A DNA stretch of 15,913 bases from an uncultured Collinsella sp. (lineage in GTDB: Bacteria > Actinomycetota > Coriobacteriia > Coriobacteriales > Coriobacteriaceae): NCBI GenBank assembly GCA_958431945.1, contig CAUASQ010000023.1:1-15913 (forward strand), given 5' to 3'. Each line of letters begins with the position of its first letter. The stretch's first letter is position 1. A program made the translations under genes and the position numbers. The notes under the pieces are model-generated. The model was not told where the DNA came from, did no database searches, and saw only the letters and a list, made by a program, of their open reading frames with translations. This document shows positions 1 to 6,870 of this stretch, one piece after another.

Positions 1-1158
1 CGCATGGTGCTGGCCGATAGTACGGTCGATTTGTACTCCGCATGGCACGGCGATCGTATCGATCACGATAACGTTGCAGACGGTATTAAGGGCAAGTCGG
101 CGGACAACAACGACGAGACCGGCAAGAAGGTCGATATCTCCGATGTTGCCGGTGAGCATGTGCAGATCGATTCGTATCTGAGTTACCCGCTTGGCGGCTC
201 GAATCCTTCGGTGACTCCAAGTGAGATGTGCAAGATCATGGGCGAAAAGCTTCCCAAGGCGTTCGGGGGTAGCAATGCCGATGCGATGGGTCTGTTTGTG
301 ACGCCGGCAAGTCAGTACAACAAGCTGCGCCAGATGATGGGCGAGGAGCCGGTGCACATCGGTCACGACCAGTATCTGCTCACGTGTGATATGGGCGGCG
401 AGCTGGTCGACCTGTACACCAAGTATATGGCTGGCGGCCATGCCCTTACCTTGGGCGGGCATACGCTCAAGCCCGCAGCCGATAAGTCGGACGAAGATAC
501 GGCGGCCATCGCCAACTCGGCGATGGGTAGTAATCCGGGCACCGTCGTCGTTGCCGACGAGCTGTTGTCCCAACTTAATCTGCAGCCGTATTCCAGTAGC
601 CTGCTCGTTAACTACAAACAGGGGATGGATACAACCGAGGCAGACGAGAGCATTAAATACACTGTGCTCGACAATCTGCTCGTTGACGGCAAGGAGTCGG
701 GGTCGTGGGGAACCTTCATCACACGCTCCGAGATGTACACGCAGGCAGCGCAAATGAACGGTCTTATTAGCTACCTAACCATCTACATCGGCTTTGTATT
801 GGTCGTTGCATGCGCGGCGATACTGTCGATCCAGCAGCTCTCCAATGTGGCCGACGGCAGCCGCAGCTATCGTGTACTGGCACAGATCGGCTGCGACGAC
901 CGCCAGATTCGCCATTCGGTGATGGCGCAGCAAGCGGTATTCTATTTGTTCCCGCTGGCAGTGGGGCTGGCTCACTCCTGTGTGGCGCTCAAGGTGATCA
1001 TCGAGCTGGTGAGCACGTTCGGCAACATGAGCATAGGCGGCACCGTGGGCCTCACCTGCGCGATCTTCCTGGCAGCATACGGCGGCTACTTCCTGGTGAC
1101 GTACCTCATGAGCGCTGGCATGGTGCGAGCCGCCATCGCCACCCGTTATAGCGAATAA
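1..1158 (+). CDS. BceB/FtsX-type ABC transporter permease, 3' part
   Basis: The reading frame is open from the first base, so the gene starts upstream of the window; the ATG at 4 is only an internal methionine. About 385 residues are visible. The first ~250 are hydrophilic and lack membrane segments. They are followed by three hydrophobic segments, roughly residues 255-278, 308-335 and 347-372 counted from the ATG at 4. Between the first two lies a stretch ending in RSYRVLAQIGCDDRQIRHSV and then a segment with FPLAVGLAHS, which is typical of BceB-like permeases. That family has a large extracytoplasmic domain between helices 7 and 8 and a C-terminal FtsX core, matching the order seen here. 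Family members work with a BceA-like ATPase in antimicrobial peptide resistance or sensing. The ATPase would lie upstream, outside the window, so the substrate cannot be inferred. The stop is TAA at 1156-1158. Confidence 0.85.
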   Translation, partial: RMVLADSTVDLYSAWHGDRIDHDNVADGIKGKSADNNDETGKKVDISDVAGEHVQIDSYLSYPLGGSNPSVTPSEMCKIMGEKLPKAFGGSNADAMGLFVTPASQYNKLRQMMGEEPVHIGHDQYLLTCDMGGELVDLYTKYMAGGHALTLGGHTLKPAADKSDEDTAAIANSAMGSNPGTVVVADELLSQLNLQPYSSSLLVNYKQGMDTTEADESIKYTVLDNLLVDGKESGSWGTFITRSEMYTQAAQMNGLISYLTIYIGFVLVVACAAILSIQQLSNVADGSRSYRVLAQIGCDDRQIRHSVMAQQAVFYLFPLAVGLAHSCVALKVIIELVSTFGNMSIGGTVGLTCAIFLAAYGGYFLVTYLMSAGMVRAAIATRYSE

Positions 1159-1194
1159 CTCGTTCAGCTCGGAATTATCGTAAGTTGAGCATAA

Positions 1195-1342
1195 GTCAGC
1201 GAAAGCGCCCCTAGGTGAGCAAGGTGACGTGAAAGAGGAGGGAAGCGTACTTTTGGTACGCGACCGACGATTGAACGTCAGATTGCCGCCTAGGGGCGCT
1301 TGCAGCGTCGAGCCGTTACGCGGTTTGGTAAAACCGCGTAAC
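1195..1342 (+). repeat. 148-nt structured repeat, copy 1
   Basis: This copy has exactly the same length and layout as the element at 7046-7193. It begins GTCAGCGAAA and ends with a 12-bp hairpin (GTTACGCGGTTT, loop GGTA, AAACCGCGTAAC; 1315-1342). Outer stem: 1203-1215 AAGCGCCCCTAGG with 1289-1301. Then GCAA/TTGC, a 2x2 GG/GA internal loop, TGACG (1225-1229) with CGTCA (1276-1280), and an apical hairpin GCGTAC (1245-1250)/GTACGC (1256-1261) with loop TTTTG. Stem sequences differ from copy 2 but pairing is kept, while GAGCAAGG, AGATTGCCGCC and everything from TTGCAGCGTCG to the end are identical. The element fills the space between two convergent genes. It has no U-tract, so it does not look like a simple intrinsic terminator. 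Confidence 0.85.
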
Positions 1343-1343
1343 C

Positions 1344-2309
1344 TCAACATTTCCAAAAATGCAGGATGAGCGTGGTGCGGTTTTGCTGCTCGGTTTTGAC
1401 CAGGATGTTGTGGATGTGGGTCTTGACGGTGCCCACGGCAAGGAATAGCTCGTCAGCGATCTCTTGGTTCGACTTGCCCAGCACAACCAAGCGCATGACT
1501 TCGGTCTCGCGGTTGGAGAGCTTGTAAGCGTTGCGATAGAAGGGCATCTGCTCTTCGATATGCCGGTCAAGATCGCTGACGTTCTTTTCCTCGGGCGCCT
1601 CCTGCATGCGGATTGAAAGCACGTGGTAGGAGTAGATAATCAGCAGAATCGCAAAGTAGCACGCAAAGAAGTTCTCGCTGAAGTTGCGCTCGGATAGATA
1701 CAGCTGCAGCCAAGAGGGCGCCAGACTCATGGGGACAATCAGAATGTTGTAGAAGTCCTCGGCAACGATGCAACCGACCAGAATAGCGCCGATAATCAGG
1801 TGCTTTCGTTGGTTGTTAACGCGTGCCTTCAGCTCAACTTTTGTACTCTTATGAGCCGTCCAAAAGATATACAGTCCCACAAAGACAAGGAATACCTGAC
1901 GCATCGTGTAGTAGAGCCACTGATGCATGGGGCCGGAGGGGACAGCGACGATAATCAGCGACTCGCACAGCAAAAACGTCAAGACGGGGATAGCGAACTG
2001 CTTTTTAGAATGTTTGTCGAGCAGGTCCATGGCAATCAGCCAAATAAAAGCCTGCGAAGCGGTCGCCACAAGGGTCCGCATTACAGGCATGGTAATTGAG
2101 TAATAGTCGCTGGCCGGAAAACTCTGGTTTTGCAATGTGTATTCAAAAAAGAAGATCTCGGTCATCTCGACGGCATAGCAGATAAATACGCCGCTGCCAT
2201 AGATAAAGAAGCGTCGACGAGACGAGGCATAGGCGGCAAGCGAAAGCACTGCCGTCACAATACAGATTACGAGTATTGCTAGGGTATAGAAGAACATCAG
2301 AGTGTTCAT
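1344..2309 (-). CDS. Membrane-anchored LuxR-family regulator, AguR-like by position
   Basis: A 321-residue protein. About seven hydrophobic segments occupy the N-terminal 235 residues (near 5-28, 34-54, 76-95, 105-122, 130-148, 170-190 and 212-232). The C-terminal 58 residues (264-321) are a LuxR/GerE helix-turn-helix beginning LSNRETEVMRLVVLGKSNQE and containing GTVKTHIHNILVK. There is no receiver domain, so this looks like a one-component membrane sensor that binds DNA directly. It is divergent from the agmatine genes. In Lactococcus and Enterococcus the agmatine deiminase operon is controlled by AguR, also a transmembrane LuxR-type protein, so a role as agmatine-responsive activator is a reasonable inference. 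Many similar LuxR proteins in Coriobacteriia have unrelated roles. The ATG at 2309 has only a weak GGGACGG ribosome-binding site. The stop is two bases from the repeat hairpin. Confidence 0.85.
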   Translation of the reverse strand: MNTLMFFYTLAILVICIVTAVLSLAAYASSRRRFFIYGSGVFICYAVEMTEIFFFEYTLQNQSFPASDYYSITMPVMRTLVATASQAFIWLIAMDLLDKHSKKQFAIPVLTFLLCESLIIVAVPSGPMHQWLYYTMRQVFLVFVGLYIFWTAHKSTKVELKARVNNQRKHLIIGAILVGCIVAEDFYNILIVPMSLAPSWLQLYLSERNFSENFFACYFAILLIIYSYHVLSIRMQEAPEEKNVSDLDRHIEEQMPFYRNAYKLSNRETEVMRLVVLGKSNQEIADELFLAVGTVKTHIHNILVKTEQQNRTTLILHFWKC

Positions 2310-2345
2310 CTGTCACCGTCCCATCTCATTTAATCTATGGCCGAA

Positions 2346-2417
2346 TCCTGTATATCCTGTGGGGTATAGACGTCTCGACCCTTCGTTCCATTGCAGATTA
2401 GACGCCGAGATACAGGA
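2346..2417. promoter_or_regulatory. Candidate operator: repeated TCCTGTAT motifs
   Basis: TCCTGTAT occurs at 2346-2353, a shorter copy TCCTGTG at 2355-2361, and the exact reverse complement ATACAGGA at 2410-2417. The spacing is suitable for a DNA-bound regulator acting on the divergent promoters. The adjacent LuxR-type protein is the obvious candidate ligand, but this is inference from position only. Confidence 0.4.
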
Positions 2418-2465
2418 TAGCTGTATACCGTTCGCGGTTCTAGATAGTAAACCCCCTGTAAACTC

Positions 2466-2494
2466 TTGACCTGCGGTTTTATATTGGATTAGAG
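2466..2494 (+). promoter_or_regulatory. Candidate promoter for the agmatine operon
   Basis: TTGACC at 2466-2471 is a near-consensus -35 box. It is followed at 17-bp spacing by TTAGAG (2489-2494), a weak -10 box. A good -35 with a poor -10 suits an activated promoter. Transcription would begin near 2501 and leave a leader of about 140 nt. Confidence 0.45.
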
Positions 2495-2564
2495 AGGGTG
2501 TAACTCCGTGAACGGTCTTTAATCCCGAATAAACTAGGTAAAAATTGCATACGGGTGAATGATA

Positions 2565-2624
2565 GTCTTGTCAACACGAGGCGTGATGTTCGAGCGCCTC
2601 ATAGTAATAGTCGGCAAGACCGAC
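2565..2624 (+). promoter_or_regulatory. Leader RNA with mutually exclusive hairpins before ptcA
   Basis: GAGGCG (2578-2583) can pair with CGCCTC (2595-2600), and GTCGG (2610-2614) with CCGAC (2620-2624). Alternatively GTCTTG (2565-2570) can pair with CAAGAC (2615-2620), enclosing the first hairpin and disrupting the second. The GGAAAGGA ribosome-binding site begins just downstream at about 2626. The alternatives are visible in the sequence; a regulatory switch is only a possibility. Confidence 0.35.
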
Positions 2625-2639
2625 GGAAAGGAAATCGAC

Positions 2640-3713
2640 ATGGCACTGCCTAAGGATTTCATCGACACCAACGAGTTCACCAAAGAGCAGATCCTGGCTA
2701 TCGAGGATCTTGGCCTGGCAATGAAGAAGGCCATCAAGGGTGACGGTTATTATCCGCACCTGCTCCGCAACAAGAGCCTTGGCATGATCTTCCAGCAGGT
2801 CTCCACCCGCACTCGTCTTTCCTTCGAGACCGCTATGACCGACCTTGGCGGCCATGCTCAGTTCTATGGCCCTGGCACCATCCAGCTCGGCGGTCACGAG
2901 TCCCTGGGCGACACCGCTCGCGTCATGGGCTCCCTGCTCGACATCATGATGGCCCGTGTTGACCGTCACAAGGACGTCGTAGGCCTCGCCGAGGGCTCCG
3001 CTGTGCCCGTCATCAACGGCATGTCCGAGTTCAACCATCCCACGCAGGAGATGGGCGACCTCATGACCATGCTCGAGAACCTCCCCGAGGGCAAGAAGAT
3101 CGAGGACTGCACCCTGGCCTTCGTCGGCGACGCCACCCAGGTCTGCGTCTCCCTCATGTTCATCGCCTCCAAGGTTGGCATGAAGTTTGTCCAGTTTGGA
3201 CCTAAGGGCCACCAGATCCCCGACGGCGGCCTGCACGTCGGCACCGTCGAGGAGCGCGCCGAGTTCGGCAAGCAGATGATGGCCATCGCCGAGGAGAACT
3301 GCAAGGTCTCCGGCGGCTCGGTTGTCATCTCCGACGACATCGAGTGCATCAAGGGCGCCGACTTCATCTACACCGACGTGTGGTATGGCCTGTACGACGA
3401 GGAGGTCTCGGGCGAGAACTACATGGACGTGTTCTATCCCAAGTATCAGGTCACCATGGACATGATGAACTTCGCCGGCCCCAACTCCAAGTTCATGCAC
3501 TGCCTGCCGGCCACCCGCAACGAGGAGGTCGTCGACGAGGTCATGGACGATCCCGAGCGCTCCCTGTGCTGGGTCGAGGCCGAGAACCGCAAGCACTCCA
3601 TCCGTGCTCTCCTTGCCGCTCTGGGCAAGCGCACCCCGCTCAACGACGAGGGCGTCGAGTACTCCGCCAAGGCCGAGCTCCACTCCGCTCTCGAGGCTCT
3701 CGAGCAGCTCTAA
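2640..3713 (+). CDS. ptcA: Putrescine carbamoyltransferase
   Basis: Catalyses the phosphorolysis of N-carbamoylputrescine to putrescine and carbamoyl phosphate in the cytoplasm, the second step of the agmatine deiminase pathway. The protein has 357 residues from the ATG at 2640, which follows GGAAAGGA. It shows the carbamoyl-phosphate loop STRTR (55-59), HPTQ (133-136) and HCLPATR (287-293). It has TDVWYGLYDEEV near residue 245, where ornithine carbamoyltransferases have an SMG-type loop. The WYG version, together with GPGTIQLGGHE near 77-87, is characteristic of putrescine carbamoyltransferases. The C-terminal ~20 residues form a predicted helical tail, as is usual in that subgroup. The gene is first in the operon, followed after 132 nt by the antiporter. 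Alternative: another carbamoyltransferase, unlikely given the neighbours. Confidence 0.95.
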   Translation: MALPKDFIDTNEFTKEQILAIEDLGLAMKKAIKGDGYYPHLLRNKSLGMIFQQVSTRTRLSFETAMTDLGGHAQFYGPGTIQLGGHESLGDTARVMGSLLDIMMARVDRHKDVVGLAEGSAVPVINGMSEFNHPTQEMGDLMTMLENLPEGKKIEDCTLAFVGDATQVCVSLMFIASKVGMKFVQFGPKGHQIPDGGLHVGTVEERAEFGKQMMAIAEENCKVSGGSVVISDDIECIKGADFIYTDVWYGLYDEEVSGENYMDVFYPKYQVTMDMMNFAGPNSKFMHCLPATRNEEVVDEVMDDPERSLCWVEAENRKHSIRALLAALGKRTPLNDEGVEYSAKAELHSALEALEQL

Positions 3714-3739
3714 GCCTCAAGGCTGCTAAACGCACGTTT

Positions 3740-3814
3740 GCGGGCGGCGGATGCTCGTCTCCTGTCGCCCGCTCACCGAGGCCCAAGCAATTGCCTTAGT
3801 CCTTGGGGTCTCGG
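3740..3814 (+). other. Two hairpins in the ptcA-aguD spacer
   Basis: GCGGGCG (3740-3746) pairs with CGCCCGC (3766-3772). A second hairpin pairs CCGAG (3776-3780) plus CCCAAG (3782-3787) with CTTGGG (3802-3807) plus CTCGG (3810-3814). Neither is followed by a U-tract, so full termination is unlikely. They may tune mRNA stability or partial read-through between the enzyme and transporter genes. Confidence 0.5.
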
Positions 3815-3845
3815 AACTGTCCAAGACTGAGCGAAGGAGCTCATC

Positions 3846-5285
3846 ATGAGCGACGGAAAGAAAAAGCTTTCCTTCTTGACGGTCATCTCGACCATCATCT
3901 GCGTCGTCTTCGTTTGCGAGGCCGCCGCACCTGCTGCTGCCATTGGCAACCAGCAGTTCTTCTGGTGGATCTTCCTGATCCTGACCTTCCTGCTCCCTTA
4001 CGGCATGGTTGTCGCCGAGCTCGGCACCACCTATGACGGCGAGGGCGGCATTTACGACTGGGTGCGCGATGGCCTGGGCGACAAGTGGGGCGCCCGCATT
4101 TCGTACTACTACTGGGTTAACTACCCGCTGTGGATCGCCTCGCTGGCCACCATGTTCCCCGATATTCTGGGCATGGTCTTTGGCGTCGAGTTCAATCTGA
4201 TCGCCAAGATGGGTATCGATCTTGCCTTTGTGTGGATCGTCTACCTCATGGGCCGCTCCAAGGCGGCTGACTCCGAGTGGGTCCTTAACGGTGGCGCCAT
4301 CATCAAGGTCGCCGTTGCCGTTATCGTCGGCGCTCTGGGCATTTGGTATGCCATGGAGAACGGTTTTGCGAACGACATGTCCGCTACCACGTTCCTGCCC
4401 GAGCTCACCAACACCAACGCTCTCGGCTACCTGTCGATCATCATCTTTAACTTCATGGGATTCGAGGTCATCTGCACCATGACCAATGACATGGCCGATC
4501 CCGCTCGCGATATCCCTAAGGCCATCATCGTCGGTGGCCTGTCCATCGCCGTGATCTACCTGTTCGCTGGCTTTGGCATCGGCGCTGCGGTGCCGGCCGA
4601 TTCCATCGACCCCGACTACGGCATGATCGTCGCAGTCCAGACCATGGTGGGCGACTCCATGATCTTTAAGGTCATCTGCATCGCCTTCCTGATCACCCTG
4701 TTCGCCAACATGGCCGCCTGGTCCTTCGGCGTTAACTCCGTCGCTCGCTACGCTGCCGAGCACGGCAACATGCCCAAGGTCTTCGCCTCGATGATCTCGG
4801 ATGACGATATGCCCAACGGCGCCAACCTGGTCAACGCCATCGTTGCCTCCCTGGTGCTGTGCCTGCAGCTGGTTCCCATCGACGCCATCTCCAACGGTGT
4901 CTTCTGGATGCTCTTCGGCACCTCCGTCGTCTTCCTGCTGCTGACCTACATCCCGATGTTCCCGGCGTTCCTCAACCTTCGCAAGAACGACCCCGACCGC
5001 GAGCGCATCTTCACGTTCCCGTTCAAGGGCGCCATGATGAAGGTCATGCTGGCCATCCCCTGCATCGAGCTGGTCCTGGCCGTCGTCGCAACCCTGGTTC
5101 CGTTCTCCGCCGCCGAAATTGGCGACAAGCTCCCGATGATCGTCATCTTCATCGTGCTCGTGCTCATCGGCGAGGTCGTCCGCGTCGTCAGCGCTAAGGG
5201 CCGCAAGGAAGAGTACAAGGGTCTGACCCCTGAGCTCGCAGCCCAGCGTCTCGCTGAGGAGGCCGCCGAGGCCGAGGAGGACTAG
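3846..5285 (+). CDS. aguD: APC-family antiporter, probably agmatine/putrescine exchanger
   Basis: A 479-residue polytopic membrane protein of the amino acid-polyamine-organocation superfamily with about 12 hydrophobic segments. The N-terminal region (CEAAAPAAAIGNQQFFWWIF) begins the first helices. EGGIYDWVRDGLGDKWGA near 66-83 is the conserved APC loop, and FNFMGFEVICTMTNDMADP near 201-219 covers the unwound helix 6 region. The tail is acidic and alanine/glutamate-rich (EEAAEAEED). Between a putrescine carbamoyltransferase and an agmatine deiminase it matches the AguD/AgcD position, so exchange of external agmatine for internal putrescine is the most likely role. Substrate specificity is inferred from context; within the family it could carry other amines or amino acids. 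The start ATG follows AAGGAGC (3834-3840). Confidence 0.88.
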   Translation: MSDGKKKLSFLTVISTIICVVFVCEAAAPAAAIGNQQFFWWIFLILTFLLPYGMVVAELGTTYDGEGGIYDWVRDGLGDKWGARISYYYWVNYPLWIASLATMFPDILGMVFGVEFNLIAKMGIDLAFVWIVYLMGRSKAADSEWVLNGGAIIKVAVAVIVGALGIWYAMENGFANDMSATTFLPELTNTNALGYLSIIIFNFMGFEVICTMTNDMADPARDIPKAIIVGGLSIAVIYLFAGFGIGAAVPADSIDPDYGMIVAVQTMVGDSMIFKVICIAFLITLFANMAAWSFGVNSVARYAAEHGNMPKVFASMISDDDMPNGANLVNAIVASLVLCLQLVPIDAISNGVFWMLFGTSVVFLLLTYIPMFPAFLNLRKNDPDRERIFTFPFKGAMMKVMLAIPCIELVLAVVATLVPFSAAEIGDKLPMIVIFIVLVLIGEVVRVVSAKGRKEEYKGLTPELAAQRLAEEAAEAEED

Positions 5286-5652
5286 AGCACCCGGTTCTGG
5301 GGCTCCAACCCTCCTCGCGTACCAACGTGCGCTTCATCGGGCTTGTCGCTCCCGACTCCGAGCACTCTAGCCTCTTCGGAGGCGTGCCCAAGCGACAGGT
5401 TTGCTAACCATTCCCCGGGGTGGGTGTGAGCGATAGCTCCGGTAACCACCGCCCACCCCAATCTCTCTTCCGTATCCTTCGTGCGTTTTGTCTCCGCGCA
5501 CTAGGTTACGTCGTCGCTTGCCGGTGCGATTCCGTGAAAACCGGCACCGGGCGCCCCGACCTTTGCCGGGGAACGGGCGCCTACCATCTCTTGGTTTTAG
5601 GCTGCGGGTAACCCGCCCGCAGCAAGCGATCGTTCGATTTGGAGGAAATCTT
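5286..5652 (+). other. 367-nt structured spacer between aguD and aguA
   Basis: No coding sequence is supported here, but stable pairings follow one another. TGTCGCT (5344-5350)/AGCGACA (5391-5397) encloses CTCCGA (5356-5361)/TCGGAG (5376-5381). Next come a closed three-way junction (5417-5459) and TGCCGGT (5519-5525)/ACCGGCA (5540-5546), with an alternative CCGGTGC (5521-5527)/GCACCGG (5544-5550). Then GGCGCCC (5550-5556)/GGGCGCC (5575-5581) and GCTGCGGG (5601-5608)/CCCGCAGC (5616-5623). The last hairpin ends 17 nt before the GGAGGAAA ribosome-binding site of aguA. The in-frame extension of aguA back to 5488 crosses these hairpins and is not family-like. Confidence 0.6.
5417..5459 (+). ncRNA. 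Compact three-way-junction RNA motif
   Basis: GGGGTGGG (5417-5424) pairs perfectly with CCCACCCC (5452-5459). Inside, GAGC-gata-GCTC (5428-5439) and CGGT-aacc-ACCG (5440-5451) form two adjacent hairpins that nearly fill the enclosed space. Only three nucleotides (TGT) join the outer stem to the first hairpin. I do not recognise it as a known riboswitch or ribozyme, and it may simply be a mobile palindrome. Confidence 0.4.
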
Positions 5653-6858
5653 ATGCGTACGATCACCGAGTCCGAGTCCACCCCCAAGGCCGACGGCTTC
5701 TTTATGCCCGCCGAGTTCGCCCCGCAGGATCGCGTGTGGATGGGCTGGCCCCACCGCACCGACACCTGGGCCCACGGCGCCAAGCCGGCCCAGAAGCAGT
5801 ATGCCGCCATCGCCCGCGCCATCGCCGAGTTCACCCCGGTCTATATGTGCGCCAACCAGGTCGACTATGCCAACTGCAAGGCCGTCTTTGAGAACGACGA
5901 GAACGTCACCGTTATCGAGATGACCACCGACGACGCTTGGTTCCGCGACACCGCCGCCACCTACGTCATCAACGGCAAGGGCGAGAAGCGCGCCAACCAC
6001 TGGCACTTCAACGCCTACGGCGGTCTCGTCGACGGCCTCTATTTCCCGTGGGACAAGGACGAGCAGATCGCCCTCAAGATGACCGAGCTCTCCGGCTGCC
6101 GCCGCTATCGTCCCGACGACATGATCCTCGAGGGCGGCTCCATCACCGTCGACGGCGAGGGCACCCTTGTCGTGACCGACCAGTGCCTGCTTTCCCCGGG
6201 CCGCACCTGCTCTGCGGTGCTCGAGGAGGAAGAGGATCCCGAGTCCATCTGGCCCAAGTTCAAGAAGAAGTTTGAGCCCTGGAGCGAGGAGCTTCGCGCC
6301 TACATGGACGAGCACCTCAAGGATTACCTGGGTGTCGAGAAGGTCATCTGGGTCAAGGAGGGCATCGACCCCGAGGAGACCAACGGCCACATCGATGACG
6401 TCGCCACGTTCATCGCCCCGGGCGTCATGGCCTGCATCTGGACCGACGATCCCGAGTATCCGTTCTACGAGCAGTGCCACGCTGCCTACGAGACCCTCTC
6501 CAACGCCGTTGACGCCAAGGGCCGCAAGATGAAGGTCTACAAGCTCTGCATGCCCGTGAACCCGCTGTTCATGGACCAGGCTTCCTGCGACACCATCGAC
6601 GCCGACGAGAATGCCGAGCCGCGCGTCCCCGACGAGCCGCTGATCGCCTCTTACATGAACTACCTGGTCACCAACCACGGCGTTATCGTCCCGCAGTACG
6701 GCGACGAGAACGACCAGCTGGCCGTTGACACGCTCCAGAAGATCTACGACGAGGTCTGGGGTGAGGGCGTCTACAAGTGCGTCGGCGTTCAGTCCGAGCA
6801 GGTCGTCTTCGGCGGCGGCAACATCCACTGCATCACGCAGCAGGAGCCGTCCGCGTAA
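5653..6858 (+). CDS. aguA: Agmatine deiminase
   Basis: Hydrolyses agmatine to N-carbamoylputrescine and ammonia, the first step of the pathway. The protein has 401 residues from the ATG at 5653, preceded by GGAGGAAA (5641-5648). Guanidine-modifying (PPAD/agmatine deiminase) hallmarks are present in order: DDAWFRDT (93-100), ILEGGS (158-163), NGHIDD (244-249, with the His-Asp pair H246/D248) and GGGNIHCITQQ near the C-terminus with nucleophile Cys393. Family members are usually about 365-380 residues. The extra length is mainly a charged insertion at about 187-218 (LEEEEDPESIW onward) between CLLSPGR and the DYLGVEKVIW helix. It is the last gene of the operon; a carbamate kinase gene does not follow. 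Confidence 0.96.
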   Translation: MRTITESESTPKADGFFMPAEFAPQDRVWMGWPHRTDTWAHGAKPAQKQYAAIARAIAEFTPVYMCANQVDYANCKAVFENDENVTVIEMTTDDAWFRDTAATYVINGKGEKRANHWHFNAYGGLVDGLYFPWDKDEQIALKMTELSGCRRYRPDDMILEGGSITVDGEGTLVVTDQCLLSPGRTCSAVLEEEEDPESIWPKFKKKFEPWSEELRAYMDEHLKDYLGVEKVIWVKEGIDPEETNGHIDDVATFIAPGVMACIWTDDPEYPFYEQCHAAYETLSNAVDAKGRKMKVYKLCMPVNPLFMDQASCDTIDADENAEPRVPDEPLIASYMNYLVTNHGVIVPQYGDENDQLAVDTLQKIYDEVWGEGVYKCVGVQSEQVVFGGGNIHCITQQEPSA

Positions 6859-6870
6859 TTGTCTGTCTTC

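Larger units (their letters stand above)
2310..2639. other. Divergent intergenic region between luxR-type gene and agmatine operon
   Basis: A 330-nt gene-free region between divergent starts. It holds the repeated TCCTGTAT-type motifs (2346-2417), a candidate sigma70 promoter toward the agmatine genes (2466-2494) and a structured leader (2565-2624). It is more AT-rich than the operon that follows. An in-frame extension of the carbamoyltransferase frame reaches back to an ATG at 2559, but it lacks a good ribosome-binding site and family-like sequence, so I treat it as non-coding. Confidence 0.7.

Noticed and set aside
1315..1342. 12-bp hairpin as an intrinsic terminator for the convergent genes
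   Set aside because: No U-tract on either strand, and it is part of a larger repeated structure.
2571..3683. 370-codon open frame on the minus strand opposite ptcA
   Set aside because: It mirrors a clearly identified enzyme, is Val/Gly/Asp/His-rich without family motifs, and is explained by GC-rich third positions.
3726..4763. 345-codon minus-strand frame opposite the antiporter
   Set aside because: Gly/Asp/His-rich antisense shadow; the plus-strand gene has clear membrane segments.
5519..5550. Cobalamin-riboswitch-like string GGTGCGATTCCG in the aguD-aguA spacer
   Set aside because: The other conserved parts of that riboswitch (the CACTGT-type segment and the B12 box) are missing, and the neighbouring gene is unrelated to cobalamin.
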